Below are positions 31,346-40,881 of a stretch of DNA of 64,000 nt, piece by piece. The notes below the pieces were generated by a model. It was not told the origin of the DNA. It worked only from the letters and a program-made list of their open reading frames with translations, and made no database searches. Location of the stretch: NCBI GenBank assembly GCA_937886325.1, contig CALABV010000174.1:1-64000 (forward strand), in the 5' to 3' direction. Every line of letters begins with the position of its first letter. Position 1 is the first letter of the stretch. The position numbers and the translations under genes are program-made. This DNA is from an uncultured Geobacter sp. GTDB taxonomy: Bacteria > Desulfobacterota > Desulfuromonadia > Geobacterales > Geobacteraceae.

Positions 31346-32757
31346 AACCTCGATTCACGGTCATGGAGATTGCGGAAGCAGTACGAGGACTCGTATTCGG
31401 AAGCGAGAATACGGACGTATGCGGGGTCTCCACCGACAGCCGGACCGTTGAAGCGGGCGAACTCTTCATCCCGCTGCGGGGCGAGCGCTTTGACGGTCAC
31501 GAGTATATCCCTGCCGCCTGTCAGCGGGGAGTTCGGGTCTTTCTCGCGGAGCGGGAACGGTCGGCCGCTATGGAGTTGTCCCCCGCGGCGACATGCATAC
31601 GCGTGACGGATACGCTTCGCGCGCTCGGTGACCTGGCGTCTTTCCACCGGAATCGCTTTTCCCCCGCGGTGATAGGAATAACCGGCAGCAACGGTAAGAC
31701 GACCACCAAGGAAATGCTGGCATCCATCCTGTCGCGCACCGGCGAAGGGTTGAAGACATCAGGAAACCTGAACAACCTCATCGGCCTGCCGCACATGCTG
31801 TTCCGGCTTCATGGGGAGCACCGATGGGCCGTATTGGAGATGGGGATGAGTGCGCCGGGAGAGATCGACCGGCTGGCCGAGATTGCCCGTCCCGACGTCG
31901 GGGTTATCACCAATGCGTCACCGGCCCACCTCCTGAGCATGGGGAGCGTAGATGCCGTTGCCTCGGCCAAGGGAGAACTGCTCATGCGGCTGTCCGACGG
32001 AGGCACTGCCGTGCTCAACGCCGACGACCCGCTGGTTTCCCGTCTGCCGTCTCCGACCGGAGTGCGGCGCATTCTGTTCGGTTTCGGCACGGGTGATGTC
32101 GTGGCTGACGAGATCCGGGATCTGGGAAGGGAAGGCCAGGAATTCGCCCTTTCGCTCCCCTCGGGAAGTGTCACGGTCCGGATGAAGGTATTCGGCCGTC
32201 ACAATATCGCGAACGCGCTTGCAGCGGCGGCCGCGGCCCATGCAAGCGGCGTTGCCGCGGACGATATCCGTGCGGGACTGGAATCATTCGCTCCCTTTGA
32301 AAAACGGTTCGCTCCGGAAGATCTCGACGGCATCCTCCTGGTGGATGACAGCTACAACGCCAACCCCGCATCCATGCGGGCCGCGCTGGTAACGGTACGG
32401 ACACTGAAAGAGCGGGGTCGCGGCATCGCAGTCCTGGGAGACATGCTTGAGCTGGGCGAATCCTCGGCAGACCTCCATGAGCAGATAGGTCTTTTGGCTG
32501 CCGAGACCGTGGAACGCCTCTATCTACTGGGTGAGATGGCCGGCGACATTGCGAGGGGCGCCATGGCGGGCGGGCTTCCCACTTCTTCGATACTCGTTGC
32601 GAAAAGCCACGGTGAAATTATTGACGATGCGATCCGTTTTCTCGCCAAGGGTGACTGCATCATCGTGAAAGGGTCGCGCGGCATGAGGATGGAAACCGTT
32701 GCCGAGGGAATCCGGAAAGCTTTCCGCTCCGGTATGGTGAAAGGGGATGTGAACTGA
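31342..32757 (+). CDS. murF: MurF, UDP-MurNAc-tripeptide:D-alanyl-D-alanine ligase
   Basis: MurF (471 residues) adds D-Ala-D-Ala to the UDP-MurNAc tripeptide. Its ATP loop is GSNGKTT (115-121), and VDDSYNANPASMRAAL is the usual MurF motif around residue 334. The ATG at 31342 overlaps the murE TGA (ATGA). An in-frame ATG at 31330 would add four residues and cannot be excluded. The next gene, mraY, starts within its stop codon (TGATG). Confidence 0.96.
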   Translation: MKPRFTVMEIAEAVRGLVFGSENTDVCGVSTDSRTVEAGELFIPLRGERFDGHEYIPAACQRGVRVFLAERERSAAMELSPAATCIRVTDTLRALGDLASFHRNRFSPAVIGITGSNGKTTTKEMLASILSRTGEGLKTSGNLNNLIGLPHMLFRLHGEHRWAVLEMGMSAPGEIDRLAEIARPDVGVITNASPAHLLSMGSVDAVASAKGELLMRLSDGGTAVLNADDPLVSRLPSPTGVRRILFGFGTGDVVADEIRDLGREGQEFALSLPSGSVTVRMKVFGRHNIANALAAAAAAHASGVAADDIRAGLESFAPFEKRFAPEDLDGILLVDDSYNANPASMRAALVTVRTLKERGRGIAVLGDMLELGESSADLHEQIGLLAAETVERLYLLGEMAGDIARGAMAGGLPTSSILVAKSHGEIIDDAIRFLAKGDCIIVKGSRGMRMETVAEGIRKAFRSGMVKGDVN

Positions 32758-33833
32758 TGTTGTACCATTTTCTCTATCCGCTGGCATCCGACTTTCATTT
32801 CCTGAATGTCTTCAAATACCTGACATTCCGGACCGTCTATGCCGTCATCACCGCCCTGGTGGTTTCTTTTCTTCTTGGTCCCTGGCTAATCCGGAAACTG
32901 CAGGCCATCCAGGTGACCCAGGTGATACGTACCGACGGCCCGGAATCGCATCTGCAGAAGCAGGGTACGCCGACCATGGGCGGCGTGCTCATACTGGCCG
33001 CCATCGTCATCCCAACGCTCCTGTGGGCCGACCTGTCCAACAGGTTCGTCTGGCTGGCGCTCTCCATCATTGTCGGGTATGGGTTGATCGGTTTCGTGGA
33101 CGACTACAAGAAGGTGGTGGAAAAAAATCCGAAGGGGCTCTCTCCCCGGCAGAAGACCTTCTTTCAGGTCCTGCTCGGTCTCCTGGTGGGCGCGGCCCTT
33201 TACTATACGCCCGGTTTTTCCACGGAACTGACCATTCCGTTCTTCAAGAACCTGCGTCCCGACCTGGGGATATTCTATATCCCCTTCGTGATGCTGGTTA
33301 TCTTCGGGGCAAGCAGCGCGGTGAACCTGACCGACGGCCTGGACGGCCTTGCCATCGGTCCGGTGGCCATTAACGCGGGCACATACATGCTCTTTACCTA
33401 CATTGCCGGCAACATCAAGCTTTCCGGGTATCTGCAGATCCCCTATGTGCCCGGGGCCGGTGAGCTGGCAATCCTCTGCGGCGCCATGGCGGGCGCAGGC
33501 CTCGGCTTCCTCTGGTACAACTCCTATCCGGCCGAGGTGTTCATGGGCGATGTGGGCTCCCTTCCCCTGGGCGGGGGGCTGGGTGCGGTGGCGGTGATAA
33601 CGAAGCAGGAGATCCTGCTGGTGATTGTCGGCGGCATCTTCGTTATCGAGGCGCTTTCCGTGATCTTCCAGGTCGGTTCCTACAAGTATCGCGGCAAGAG
33701 GATCTTCCGCATGGCGCCCATTCACCATCATTTCGAGCTGAAGGGCGTTGCCGAGCCGAAGATTATCGTCCGCTTCTGGGTCATCACCATTATCCTGGCG
33801 CTGATTGCCTTTTCGACATTGAAGATACGATGA
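32757..33833 (+). CDS. mraY: MraY, phospho-MurNAc-pentapeptide transferase
   Basis: MraY (358 residues) transfers phospho-MurNAc-pentapeptide to undecaprenyl phosphate, making lipid I. About ten membrane helices are visible. Catalytic-region residues Asp115-Asp116 are in GFVDDYKKV; NLTDGLDGLAIG and the C-terminal MAPIHHHFELKG are also family signatures. The ATG overlaps the murF stop by one base. A 109-bp gap with purine-rich repeats follows. Confidence 0.97.
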   Translation: MLYHFLYPLASDFHFLNVFKYLTFRTVYAVITALVVSFLLGPWLIRKLQAIQVTQVIRTDGPESHLQKQGTPTMGGVLILAAIVIPTLLWADLSNRFVWLALSIIVGYGLIGFVDDYKKVVEKNPKGLSPRQKTFFQVLLGLLVGAALYYTPGFSTELTIPFFKNLRPDLGIFYIPFVMLVIFGASSAVNLTDGLDGLAIGPVAINAGTYMLFTYIAGNIKLSGYLQIPYVPGAGELAILCGAMAGAGLGFLWYNSYPAEVFMGDVGSLPLGGGLGAVAVITKQEILLVIVGGIFVIEALSVIFQVGSYKYRGKRIFRMAPIHHHFELKGVAEPKIIVRFWVITIILALIAFSTLKIR

Positions 33834-33861
33834 AAAGCAGGTACGAGGCACGAGGAGAAAA

Positions 33862-33884
33862 GCGAAAGGCAAAGGGCAAAGGGC
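33862..33884 (+). repeat. Short 7-bp tandem repeat between mraY and murD
   Basis: Three consecutive units, GCGAAAG (33862), GCAAAGG (33869) and GCAAAGG (33876), plus a partial fourth, lie in a 109-bp purine-rich spacer that interrupts an otherwise tight operon. No ORF or terminator is present in the spacer. Confidence 0.55.
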
Positions 33885-33942
33885 GCATGACAATGCAGAG
33901 ACAACAGCCGGCCCCTGGCCCCCAACATCGGAATAAAAGCAA

Positions 33943-35301
33943 ATGGAACTGAAAGATAAGAAGATACTGGTGGTAGGACTTGCCCGCACCGGGGCGTCGG
34001 TGGCACGCTTTCTCGCCGAGCGCGGATCGCGGGTCACCGTGACCGACAAACGGGAGCGGGAGGCTGTCGCCTCTTTCATCGAAAGTCTGCAAGGACGCGA
34101 CATAACCTTTGAACTGGGTCGGCATGGGGACGAGACGTTTCTGTCCGCCGACCTGATCGTGGTGAGCCCCGGTGTGCCCATGGACATCGCTCCGCTCAAA
34201 CTTGCCGTGTCGCATGGCGTCCCGGTTATCAGCGAGATTGAGCTTGCGTACCGCTTCATCGAAGCGCCCATTGCCGCCATTACCGGCACCAACGGCAAGA
34301 CCACCACTACCACGCTTGCCGGCGAGATCTTTTCAGCGTGCGGCTTCAAGACCTTTGTAGGCGGCAATATCGGTAAACCCCTCATCGATCTGGTCACTTC
34401 CGGGGAAAGCGTAGATCGGGTAGTTGCCGAGATCAGCTCCTTCCAACTGGAAGGGATCGAGAGGTTCCGGCCGCGGGTGGCGGTGCTTCTCAATATCACC
34501 GAAGACCATCTGGACCGGTACGCGAGCTATCAGGAGTACATAGACGCAAAGGTGCGGGTCTTCGCCAACCAGGCCTCGGAAGATTTCGCCGTGCTGAATG
34601 TGGACGACCCTCTGGTCGCCGGGTACGCCAAGAAGATCGCGTCCCGCGTGGTGCCCATGAGCAGGCATGCCGCCCTGGAACAGGGAATATTCTACCGTGA
34701 CGGTATCATCACCTTCTGCTGGGAAGGGCGGGTCGAGCGTTTCCCCACCTCCGCCTTCAAGCTGCGTGGAGTGCATAACCTGGACAACTGCATGGCCGCC
34801 CTGGCAACCGCGCTGCTGATGGGGTGCGAAGCCGCTCCTGCACTGGCGGCGGTGCAAGCTTTCCCCGGACTCCCCCACCGCATGGAACTGGTGGCAACGG
34901 TCAACGGCGTTGCCTTCTACAACGACAGCAAGGGAACCAACGTGGGGAGCGTGGTGAAGTCCCTGGAGAGTTTTTCCGGCAACATCATCCTGATAGCCGG
35001 AGGCAGGGACAAGGGTGGAGACTACGCACCCCTTGCCGAACTGGTGCGGGAACGGGTCAGTCGCCTTATCCTTCTCGGAGAGGCAAAGGAGAGGATCCGG
35101 GACGCCCTCGGGCATCTCACGGACACGATCCTGGTGGGGAGCCTGGAAGAGGCGGTACAAGAGGCTCATCGTCTGGCGCGGCCGGGAGAGATCGTCCTCT
35201 TCTCTCCGGCATGCTCCAGCTTCGACATGTTCCGGAACTACGAAGAGCGGGGGGAGCGGTTCGCGGCATTGGCCCGCTCTCTGGATGAAGGAATCGACTA
35301 G
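33943..35301 (+). CDS. murD: MurD, UDP-MurNAc-L-alanine:D-glutamate ligase
   Basis: MurD (452 residues) adds D-glutamate to UDP-MurNAc-L-Ala. The N-terminal Rossmann segment ILVVGLARTGASVARFL and the ATP loop GTNGKTT (115-121, Lys119) are clear, and FYNDSKGTNVGS is the MurD-type substrate segment. The ribosome-binding site is weak (GGAAT about ten bases upstream). Its TAG directly abuts the ftsW ATG. Confidence 0.96.
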   Translation: MELKDKKILVVGLARTGASVARFLAERGSRVTVTDKREREAVASFIESLQGRDITFELGRHGDETFLSADLIVVSPGVPMDIAPLKLAVSHGVPVISEIELAYRFIEAPIAAITGTNGKTTTTTLAGEIFSACGFKTFVGGNIGKPLIDLVTSGESVDRVVAEISSFQLEGIERFRPRVAVLLNITEDHLDRYASYQEYIDAKVRVFANQASEDFAVLNVDDPLVAGYAKKIASRVVPMSRHAALEQGIFYRDGIITFCWEGRVERFPTSAFKLRGVHNLDNCMAALATALLMGCEAAPALAAVQAFPGLPHRMELVATVNGVAFYNDSKGTNVGSVVKSLESFSGNIILIAGGRDKGGDYAPLAELVRERVSRLILLGEAKERIRDALGHLTDTILVGSLEEAVQEAHRLARPGEIVLFSPACSSFDMFRNYEERGERFAALARSLDEGID

Positions 35302-36405
35302 ATGAACAAGGCCGAGGGACACGATCTCATCATTCTGCTCATGGCCGTAGCGCTTACCTGCTTCGGGATAGTGATGGTCTATTCTTCGTCATCCATCATG
35401 GCGGTAAAGAGATTTCACGACGAGTTCCACTTCCTCAAGCGTCAGGGCATCTTCGCTCTTCTCGGCATGGGCGCCATGATCTGGGCGATGCGGGTGGATT
35501 ACCACGTGTGGAAGAAGCTGGCCGTCCCGATACTCCTCGGCTGTCTCGTCCTGCTCGTGGCCGTGCTGATTCCCGGGATCGGCGGGAGCGCCGGAGGATC
35601 GTCCCGCTGGATACCGCTTCCGGGCTTTTCTCTCCAGCCTTCGGAGTTGGCCAAGATCGCCTTTATCATGTACATGGCCTACTCCCTGGACAAGAAGCAG
35701 GACAAGGTCAAATTCTTTTCCTCCGGCTTCCTCCCCTACATGGTGGTTCTTGCCGTCATGCTCCTGCTGCTTCTGAAACAGCCGGACCTGGGCTCCTCGC
35801 TCACTCTGGGAGCGGTCGCCATGATCATGCTCTTTGCCGCGGGAACCAGGCTGTCCTATATCCTGTCCATGATCCTGCTTGCCCTGCCGTTTCTCTACTA
35901 TGCAATCATGCACGTGGATTACCGGCGCAGACGTATCATGGCGTTCCTGAATCCGTGGGAGGATCCGACGAACACGGGGTTCCAGATCATCCAGTCCTGG
36001 ATAGCCGTCGGCACCGGCGGGCTGTTCGGTCAGGGCCTGGGAGAGGGAAAACAGAAGCTCTTTTATCTTCCGGAAGCCCACACCGATTTCATCTTCTCCG
36101 TCGTGGGCGAGGAGCTGGGTTTCGTCGGTTTCATGGTCATCTCATCCATGTTTTTCCTGCTCCTGATGCGCGGGATCCGGGTCGCCCTCTATGCGGAGGA
36201 TAACTTCGGCCGGTCGCTTGCCTTCGGTATCACCTGTCTCCTCGGTCTGGAGGCGTTCGTGAACATAGGCGTTGTCACCGGCATCTTCCCCACCAAGGGA
36301 CTGGCGTTGCCGTTCATCAGCTATGGAGGGAGCTCCCTCATCATCAGTCTATTCGCTGTGGGGATTCTGCTCAATATCTCCTCGCGTGTTCGGGTGACGC
36401 CATGA
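35302..36405 (+). CDS. ftsW: FtsW, septal peptidoglycan glycosyltransferase (SEDS family)
   Basis: FtsW (367 residues) polymerises lipid II at the septum together with FtsI. About ten membrane helices are predicted. SEDS signatures include the GGSSRWIPLPGFSLQPSELAK segment and the late PFISYGGSSLI. The ATG follows the murD stop without a gap, with GAAGGA upstream. It overlaps murG by 4 bp. RodA is excluded by position within the dcw cluster. Confidence 0.96.
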   Translation: MNKAEGHDLIILLMAVALTCFGIVMVYSSSSIMAVKRFHDEFHFLKRQGIFALLGMGAMIWAMRVDYHVWKKLAVPILLGCLVLLVAVLIPGIGGSAGGSSRWIPLPGFSLQPSELAKIAFIMYMAYSLDKKQDKVKFFSSGFLPYMVVLAVMLLLLLKQPDLGSSLTLGAVAMIMLFAAGTRLSYILSMILLALPFLYYAIMHVDYRRRRIMAFLNPWEDPTNTGFQIIQSWIAVGTGGLFGQGLGEGKQKLFYLPEAHTDFIFSVVGEELGFVGFMVISSMFFLLLMRGIRVALYAEDNFGRSLAFGITCLLGLEAFVNIGVVTGIFPTKGLALPFISYGGSSLIISLFAVGILLNISSRVRVTP

Positions 36406-37490
36406 GACTGATCATCGTCGGCGGCGGCACGGGCGGCCATCTGTTTCCCGGCATCGCGGTCGCCGAGGAGTTCCTGTCACGGGACCGGGGCAACGAGGTG
36501 CTGTTCGTGGGCACGGAGCGGGGAATCGAAGCGAGGGTCCTTCCACGGCTCGGCTACCGGCTGCGGTGCATCGCGACTACCGGCCTGCGGGGAATGGGAT
36601 TGATCTCGAAGTGTAAGGGCGTATGGTTTCTGTTGAAGGGGTATCTCCAGTCACGGAGAATCGTCGGGGAATTCCGGCCGGACCTGGTCCTCGGTGTGGG
36701 AGGGTATGCTTCGGGACCGCTCGTTCTGGCTGCACGCCGGAACGGCTGCTCCTGTTTCATCCACGAGCAGAACGCCCTCCCCGGCCTCACCAACCGTCTG
36801 CTGGCAAAGCGCGTGAAAAAGGTTTTCATCTCTCTCGAGGAATCACGGAGATTCATGCCTGAAGGAAAGTCGGTTCTTACCGGCAATCCTTTGCGCAGGC
36901 AGATCCTGGAAAGTGTTCAGGGAAAACGGGCGGCGACCGGATTCGGCGGGGTGTTTCACCTGCTGGTTTTCGGCGGCAGCGCGGGCGCGCACCGGATCAA
37001 CATGGCGATGGTAGACGCCCTGCCTCACTTGGCGGATATCAGGGAGCGCCTGGCGATAACCCACCAGACCGGGGAAAAGGACCTGGCCGAGGTGAGACGC
37101 GCCTATGAAAAGGAAGGATTCCACGCGGAGGTCACACCCTTCATAGACGACATGGCGGCAGCCTATGCACGGGCCGACCTGATTGTCTGCCGTGCAGGTG
37201 CAACAACAATCGCCGAGGTGACGGCATGCGGCAAGGCGTGCATCTTCGTTCCGTACCCCTATGCAACGGATGACCACCAGAGGAAGAACGCCGAAGCGCT
37301 CGTGGGAAAAGAGGCCGGTTTCATGATCCTGGATCGCGACATTTCGGGAATTTCGCTGGCGTCGATGATCGACGAGATGTCACGGAATCCGGAAAAGCTG
37401 AATGCCGTCGGAGAGAATGCCGCGGCCCTTGCCCGGCCTGATGCGGCAGGCATGATAGTGGACGAGATGTTCAAAGAGACGGCAGAGTAG
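36402..37490 (+). CDS. murG: MurG, UDP-GlcNAc:lipid I GlcNAc transferase
   Basis: MurG (362 residues) is the GT-B glycosyltransferase that converts lipid I to lipid II on the inner membrane face. The first glycine loop GGGTGGH lies at 7-13, followed by GVGGYASGP and the second-domain segments VFGGSAGAHRIN and CRAGATTIAEV. The ATG overlaps the ftsW stop as ATGA. A cluster of hairpins separates it from murC. Confidence 0.96.
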   Translation: MRLIIVGGGTGGHLFPGIAVAEEFLSRDRGNEVLFVGTERGIEARVLPRLGYRLRCIATTGLRGMGLISKCKGVWFLLKGYLQSRRIVGEFRPDLVLGVGGYASGPLVLAARRNGCSCFIHEQNALPGLTNRLLAKRVKKVFISLEESRRFMPEGKSVLTGNPLRRQILESVQGKRAATGFGGVFHLLVFGGSAGAHRINMAMVDALPHLADIRERLAITHQTGEKDLAEVRRAYEKEGFHAEVTPFIDDMAAAYARADLIVCRAGATTIAEVTACGKACIFVPYPYATDDHQRKNAEALVGKEAGFMILDRDISGISLASMIDEMSRNPEKLNAVGENAAALARPDAAGMIVDEMFKETAE

Positions 37491-37575
37491 GGGCGATCCT
37501 TGTGATCGCCCGAAACAAGGGCAAACACGAGGTTTGCCCCTGCAGAAGCACATAAAGACAACGCACCATTGTGCG
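37491..37575. repeat. REP-like series of three hairpins between murG and murC
   Basis: GGGCGATC-CTTGT-GATCGCCC (37491-37511), GGGCAAAC-ACGAG-GTTTGCCC (37519-37539) and CGCAC-CATT-GTGCG (37562-37575) follow one another directly after the murG TAG. The first two have the look of dispersed palindromic units found between genes in this bacterial group; copy number outside this window cannot be judged here. There is no T run, so full termination is not expected. Confidence 0.65.
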
Positions 37576-37592
37576 CGGAAAAAGAAGGAAAC

Positions 37593-38969
37593 ATGTACGG
37601 AAGAATTTCGAAGATACATTTCGTGGGCATCGGCGGCATCGGCATGAGCGGCATCGCCGAGGTGCTTTTGAACCTGGGATACAAGGTCTCCGGGTCGGAC
37701 CTGCGACGAACCGAGATTACAGACCGTCTGGCAGGTCTCGGCGGGGAGATTTTCTTTGGTCATGCGCGGGAAAATATCTCCGGCGCGGATGTGGTGGTCA
37801 TATCCAGCGCGGTGAAGGAAGACAACCCCGAGGTTCTGGAGGCCAAGGAGTTTCTGATCCCGGTAATTCCCCGGGCCGAGATGCTTGCCGAACTGATGAG
37901 GATGAAGTACGGCATCGCCATTGCCGGGACCCACGGTAAGACCACCACTACCTCAATGGTGGCGACCCTTCTCGGGCATGGGGGGATCGATCCCACCATC
38001 GTCATCGGTGGACGGCTCAACTCCATCGGCACCAATGCCCGGCTGGGCCAGGGGAAATTCCTCGTCGCCGAGGCGGACGAGTCGGACGGTTCATTTCTGA
38101 AGCTTTCGCCGACCATTGCCGTCGTAACGAATATCGACGCCGATCACCTGGATTTCTACAGCGGGATCAACGAGATCAAGGATACCTTCGTGGAGTTCAT
38201 CAACAAGGTGCCGTTCTTCGGTCTCGCGGTCCTCTGTCTCGACAACGGCAATGTTGCCGATATCATCCCCCGGGTGAAGAAACGCTTCATCACCTACGGA
38301 CTGAGCGCCCAGGCCGATTTCCGCGCCCTCGACGTCAGGCTTGAGGGTTTTACCACCTCGTTTGTCGTACAGTACCGCGGAGACCGCCTCGGCGAGATCT
38401 CCTTCCGCCTGCCCGGCGCCCATAACGTGCTGAACGCCCTGGCCGCCGTCGCGGTGGCCATGGAATTGGATGTCCCCTTTTCCCTGATTCAGGAGGGCTT
38501 TCGGGAGTTCGGCGGGGTCGGGCGGCGCTTCCAGGTCAAGGGCGACGTGGGCGGCATCATGGTGGTGGACGACTACGGTCATCATCCCGCCGAGATACGG
38601 GCAACCCTGGCCGCGGCCAAGGGGGGGTGGGACCGGCGCCTGGTGGTGGTCTTCCAGCCCCATCGCTTTACCAGGACAAAAGAGCTGTTCGAGGACTTTG
38701 TCAAGGCCTTCTACGATGCCGATGTCCTGATACTGACCGACATCTACCCTGCCGGCGAGCAACCCATCGAAGGGGTCACCTCAGAGGCGCTTGCGAAAAG
38801 CATCCGCCGGCACGGACAGAAAGACGTCACCCACATCGCGGCAAGGGAAGAGATTGTGGAACACCTGCTGCGGATACTGAAACCGGACGACATCGTGCTG
38901 ACCCTCGGGGCGGGCAACATCTGGCAGACAGGGGAAGCCCTGCTCCAGAGCCTCGGGAAAGATCTTTGA
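37593..38969 (+). CDS. murC: MurC, UDP-N-acetylmuramate:L-alanine ligase
   Basis: MurC (458 residues) adds L-alanine to UDP-MurNAc. The N-terminal segment IHFVGIGGIGMSGIAEVL binds the UDP moiety, and the ATP loop is GTHGKTT (112-118, Lys116). DDYGHHPAEIRATL and FQPHRFTRTKEL are MurC signatures. The ATG at 37593 follows AAGGAAAC; a TTG at 37569 would start inside the third hairpin. It overlaps murB by 4 bp (TTGA). Confidence 0.96.
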   Translation: MYGRISKIHFVGIGGIGMSGIAEVLLNLGYKVSGSDLRRTEITDRLAGLGGEIFFGHARENISGADVVVISSAVKEDNPEVLEAKEFLIPVIPRAEMLAELMRMKYGIAIAGTHGKTTTTSMVATLLGHGGIDPTIVIGGRLNSIGTNARLGQGKFLVAEADESDGSFLKLSPTIAVVTNIDADHLDFYSGINEIKDTFVEFINKVPFFGLAVLCLDNGNVADIIPRVKKRFITYGLSAQADFRALDVRLEGFTTSFVVQYRGDRLGEISFRLPGAHNVLNALAAVAVAMELDVPFSLIQEGFREFGGVGRRFQVKGDVGGIMVVDDYGHHPAEIRATLAAAKGGWDRRLVVVFQPHRFTRTKELFEDFVKAFYDADVLILTDIYPAGEQPIEGVTSEALAKSIRRHGQKDVTHIAAREEIVEHLLRILKPDDIVLTLGAGNIWQTGEALLQSLGKDL

Positions 38970-39868
38970 AAAAAGTTTTTGCCGACCTGATCCGGGAGAG
39001 AGTACGGGGAAGGGTCCTTCGCGACGAACTCCTTGCTCCCCATACCTCGCTCAGGGTGGGCGGCCCGGCTGACTGGTTCATCTCTCCCGCGGATCTCGAA
39101 GACCTCCGGAAGTTGCTGGAGCTTCTCGCCGACCATGGGATGCCGTACCTGGTCATCGGCGGAGGCTACAACCTTCTGGTGCGGGACAGGGGCTTCCGCG
39201 GCGCGGTGATTTCACTTGAGATGTTCGACCGTCTGGAGCTTTCGGAGGACGGCCTGATCCATGCCGCGGCCGGTATCGCCAATCGAGCGCTTGTTGATTT
39301 CGCCCTGGAAAAGGAGCGTTCCGGCCTTGAGTTTCTCGTTGGGATACCGGGGAGGGTCGGCGGTGCCCTGGCCATGAATGCGGGAGCCGGGGGGCAGTCG
39401 ATAACCGGCCCTCTGGACACTCTCATTACCTTGAAGGGCGGCGATATCACCACAGCGGGAAAGGGGAGCCTGACCTACGGGTATCGCTGCCTGCGTCTTG
39501 CCCCCGGTGAGGTCATCCTTGAGGCGGTCTTTCGATTGGAAAAAGGGCGACGGGAAGAGATCGGGAGGCGCATGGATGACTTCCTGGCCCACCGGCGGGC
39601 TGCACAGCAGGTGGGATACCCCAACGCGGGATCGTTTTTCAAGAATACTCCGTCAGGACCGGCGTGGCGTTTCATCGAGGCGGCCGGATTGCGGGGCTGC
39701 CGGGTGGGCGGCGCCCAGGTTTCGGAGGTCCACGCGAATTTCCTGGTGAACCGGGGCGGTGCGACAGCCGCCGACTTTCTCTCCCTGGCTGCCCGCATCA
39801 AGGAAAAGGTCAGGGAAGACAGCGGGGTTGAACTGGAGGAAGAGGTCAGGATAGTAGGAGAAGGATAG
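38966..39868 (+). CDS. murB: MurB, UDP-N-acetylenolpyruvoylglucosamine reductase
   Basis: MurB (300 residues) is the FAD-dependent NADPH enzyme that reduces UDP-GlcNAc-enolpyruvate to UDP-MurNAc. The FAD-binding segments LVIGGGYNLLVRD and GIPGRVGGALAMNAGA are evident, and GSFFKNTP contains the catalytic serine of the type with Ser. The start is a TTG at 38966 that overlaps the murC TGA; the frame is open far upstream, but only as a shadow of murC. Separate but coupled murC and murB contrast with the fused MurBC of some bacteria. Confidence 0.94.
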   Translation: MKKVFADLIRERVRGRVLRDELLAPHTSLRVGGPADWFISPADLEDLRKLLELLADHGMPYLVIGGGYNLLVRDRGFRGAVISLEMFDRLELSEDGLIHAAAGIANRALVDFALEKERSGLEFLVGIPGRVGGALAMNAGAGGQSITGPLDTLITLKGGDITTAGKGSLTYGYRCLRLAPGEVILEAVFRLEKGRREEIGRRMDDFLAHRRAAQQVGYPNAGSFFKNTPSGPAWRFIEAAGLRGCRVGGAQVSEVHANFLVNRGGATAADFLSLAARIKEKVREDSGVELEEEVRIVGEG

Positions 39869-39915
39869 AAAAGAGCTGCTTTTCGCGTCACGCGGAAGGA
39901 AACGGATAGAAACTG

Positions 39916-40851
39916 ATGACGACACGACAGGAACTGAAATCGAAGAAGATAGGGGTGCTGTGCGGCGGCCTTTCGGCGGAGCGGGACGTCTCCCTCAAGA
40001 GCGGCGCCGCGGTGCATGAGAACCTCGTTTCCATGGGGTATGACGCCCTGCTCATGGATGTTGACAGGAACCTGCCGCGCTCCCTTGCCGATACCGGCAT
40101 TCAACTGGCGTTCATCGCCCTCCACGGCCGCTACGGCGAGGACGGCGCCGTGCAGGGTCTGCTGGAACTGATGGGAATTCCCTACACCGGCTCCGGCGTC
40201 CTGGCAAGCGCCCTCGCCATGAACAAGATCTACGCCAAGGCCGCCTTCCAGGCTGCCGGGCTGAAGATCGCCCCGTACCGCGTACTGACCGCGGGCGAAA
40301 CACTCGATCCGTCCTCTCTCGGGTTCCCATTCCCGGTGGTGGTGAAACCATCCCAGGAAGGATCTTCGGTGGGCGTCAGTATCGTAAAAGATTCCGGAGA
40401 GAGTGATGCTGCCCTGGAGTGTGCGTTCCGCTATGACCGGGAGGTCCTCGTGGAACAGTTCATCGCCGCCCGTGAGATCCAGGTGGGGATTCTCGACGAC
40501 CGGGCAATCGGCGCCATCGAGATCGTTCCCCGCAACGAGTTCTATGATTTCGAGGCCAAGTACACGCCGGGCATGGCGGATCACATCTTTCCCGCGCCGC
40601 TTCCCGAAGGATTGTACCGGAAGGCGCTGGAAATCGGCGCCCGGGCGCACAAGGCCCTTGGGTGCTGCTGCTACAGCAGGGTCGATCTGCTCGTGACGCC
40701 CGGCGAGGAGTGTTATGTTCTGGAGGTCAATACCCTGCCGGGGATGACCGCGCTCAGTCTCTTCCCCGAGATTGCCAACGGGGTCGGCATTCCCTTCGGG
40801 GAACTGCTGGAACGTATTCTTCTTTCAGCCTCACTGAAGATTCACGGGTAG
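39916..40851 (+). CDS. ddl: D-alanine--D-alanine ligase
   Basis: Ddl (311 residues) is an ATP-grasp enzyme that makes the D-Ala-D-Ala used by MurF. The N-terminal GVLCGGLSAERDVSLKSG, the ALHGRYGEDGAVQGLLEL segment, the ATP-grasp lysine region VVKPSQEGSSVGVSI and the terminal VLEVNTLPGMTALSLFP are typical. The YSRVD segment suggests normal D-Ala, not D-lactate, specificity, though this is not decisive. It lies 47 bp after murB. Confidence 0.96.
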   Translation: MTTRQELKSKKIGVLCGGLSAERDVSLKSGAAVHENLVSMGYDALLMDVDRNLPRSLADTGIQLAFIALHGRYGEDGAVQGLLELMGIPYTGSGVLASALAMNKIYAKAAFQAAGLKIAPYRVLTAGETLDPSSLGFPFPVVVKPSQEGSSVGVSIVKDSGESDAALECAFRYDREVLVEQFIAAREIQVGILDDRAIGAIEIVPRNEFYDFEAKYTPGMADHIFPAPLPEGLYRKALEIGARAHKALGCCCYSRVDLLVTPGEECYVLEVNTLPGMTALSLFPEIANGVGIPFGELLERILLSASLKIHG

Positions 40852-40881
40852 GACCGGACTCTTACGAAACCACGGTGTGCC

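Noticed and set aside
33862..33884. Possible CRISPR-like repeat
   Set aside because: Units are only 7 bp with no spacers; it is a short tandem repeat.
38627..38965. Apparent long N-terminal extension of MurB inside murC
   Set aside because: This is an open shadow frame of murC; the conserved MurB sequence begins at the TTG overlapping the murC stop.
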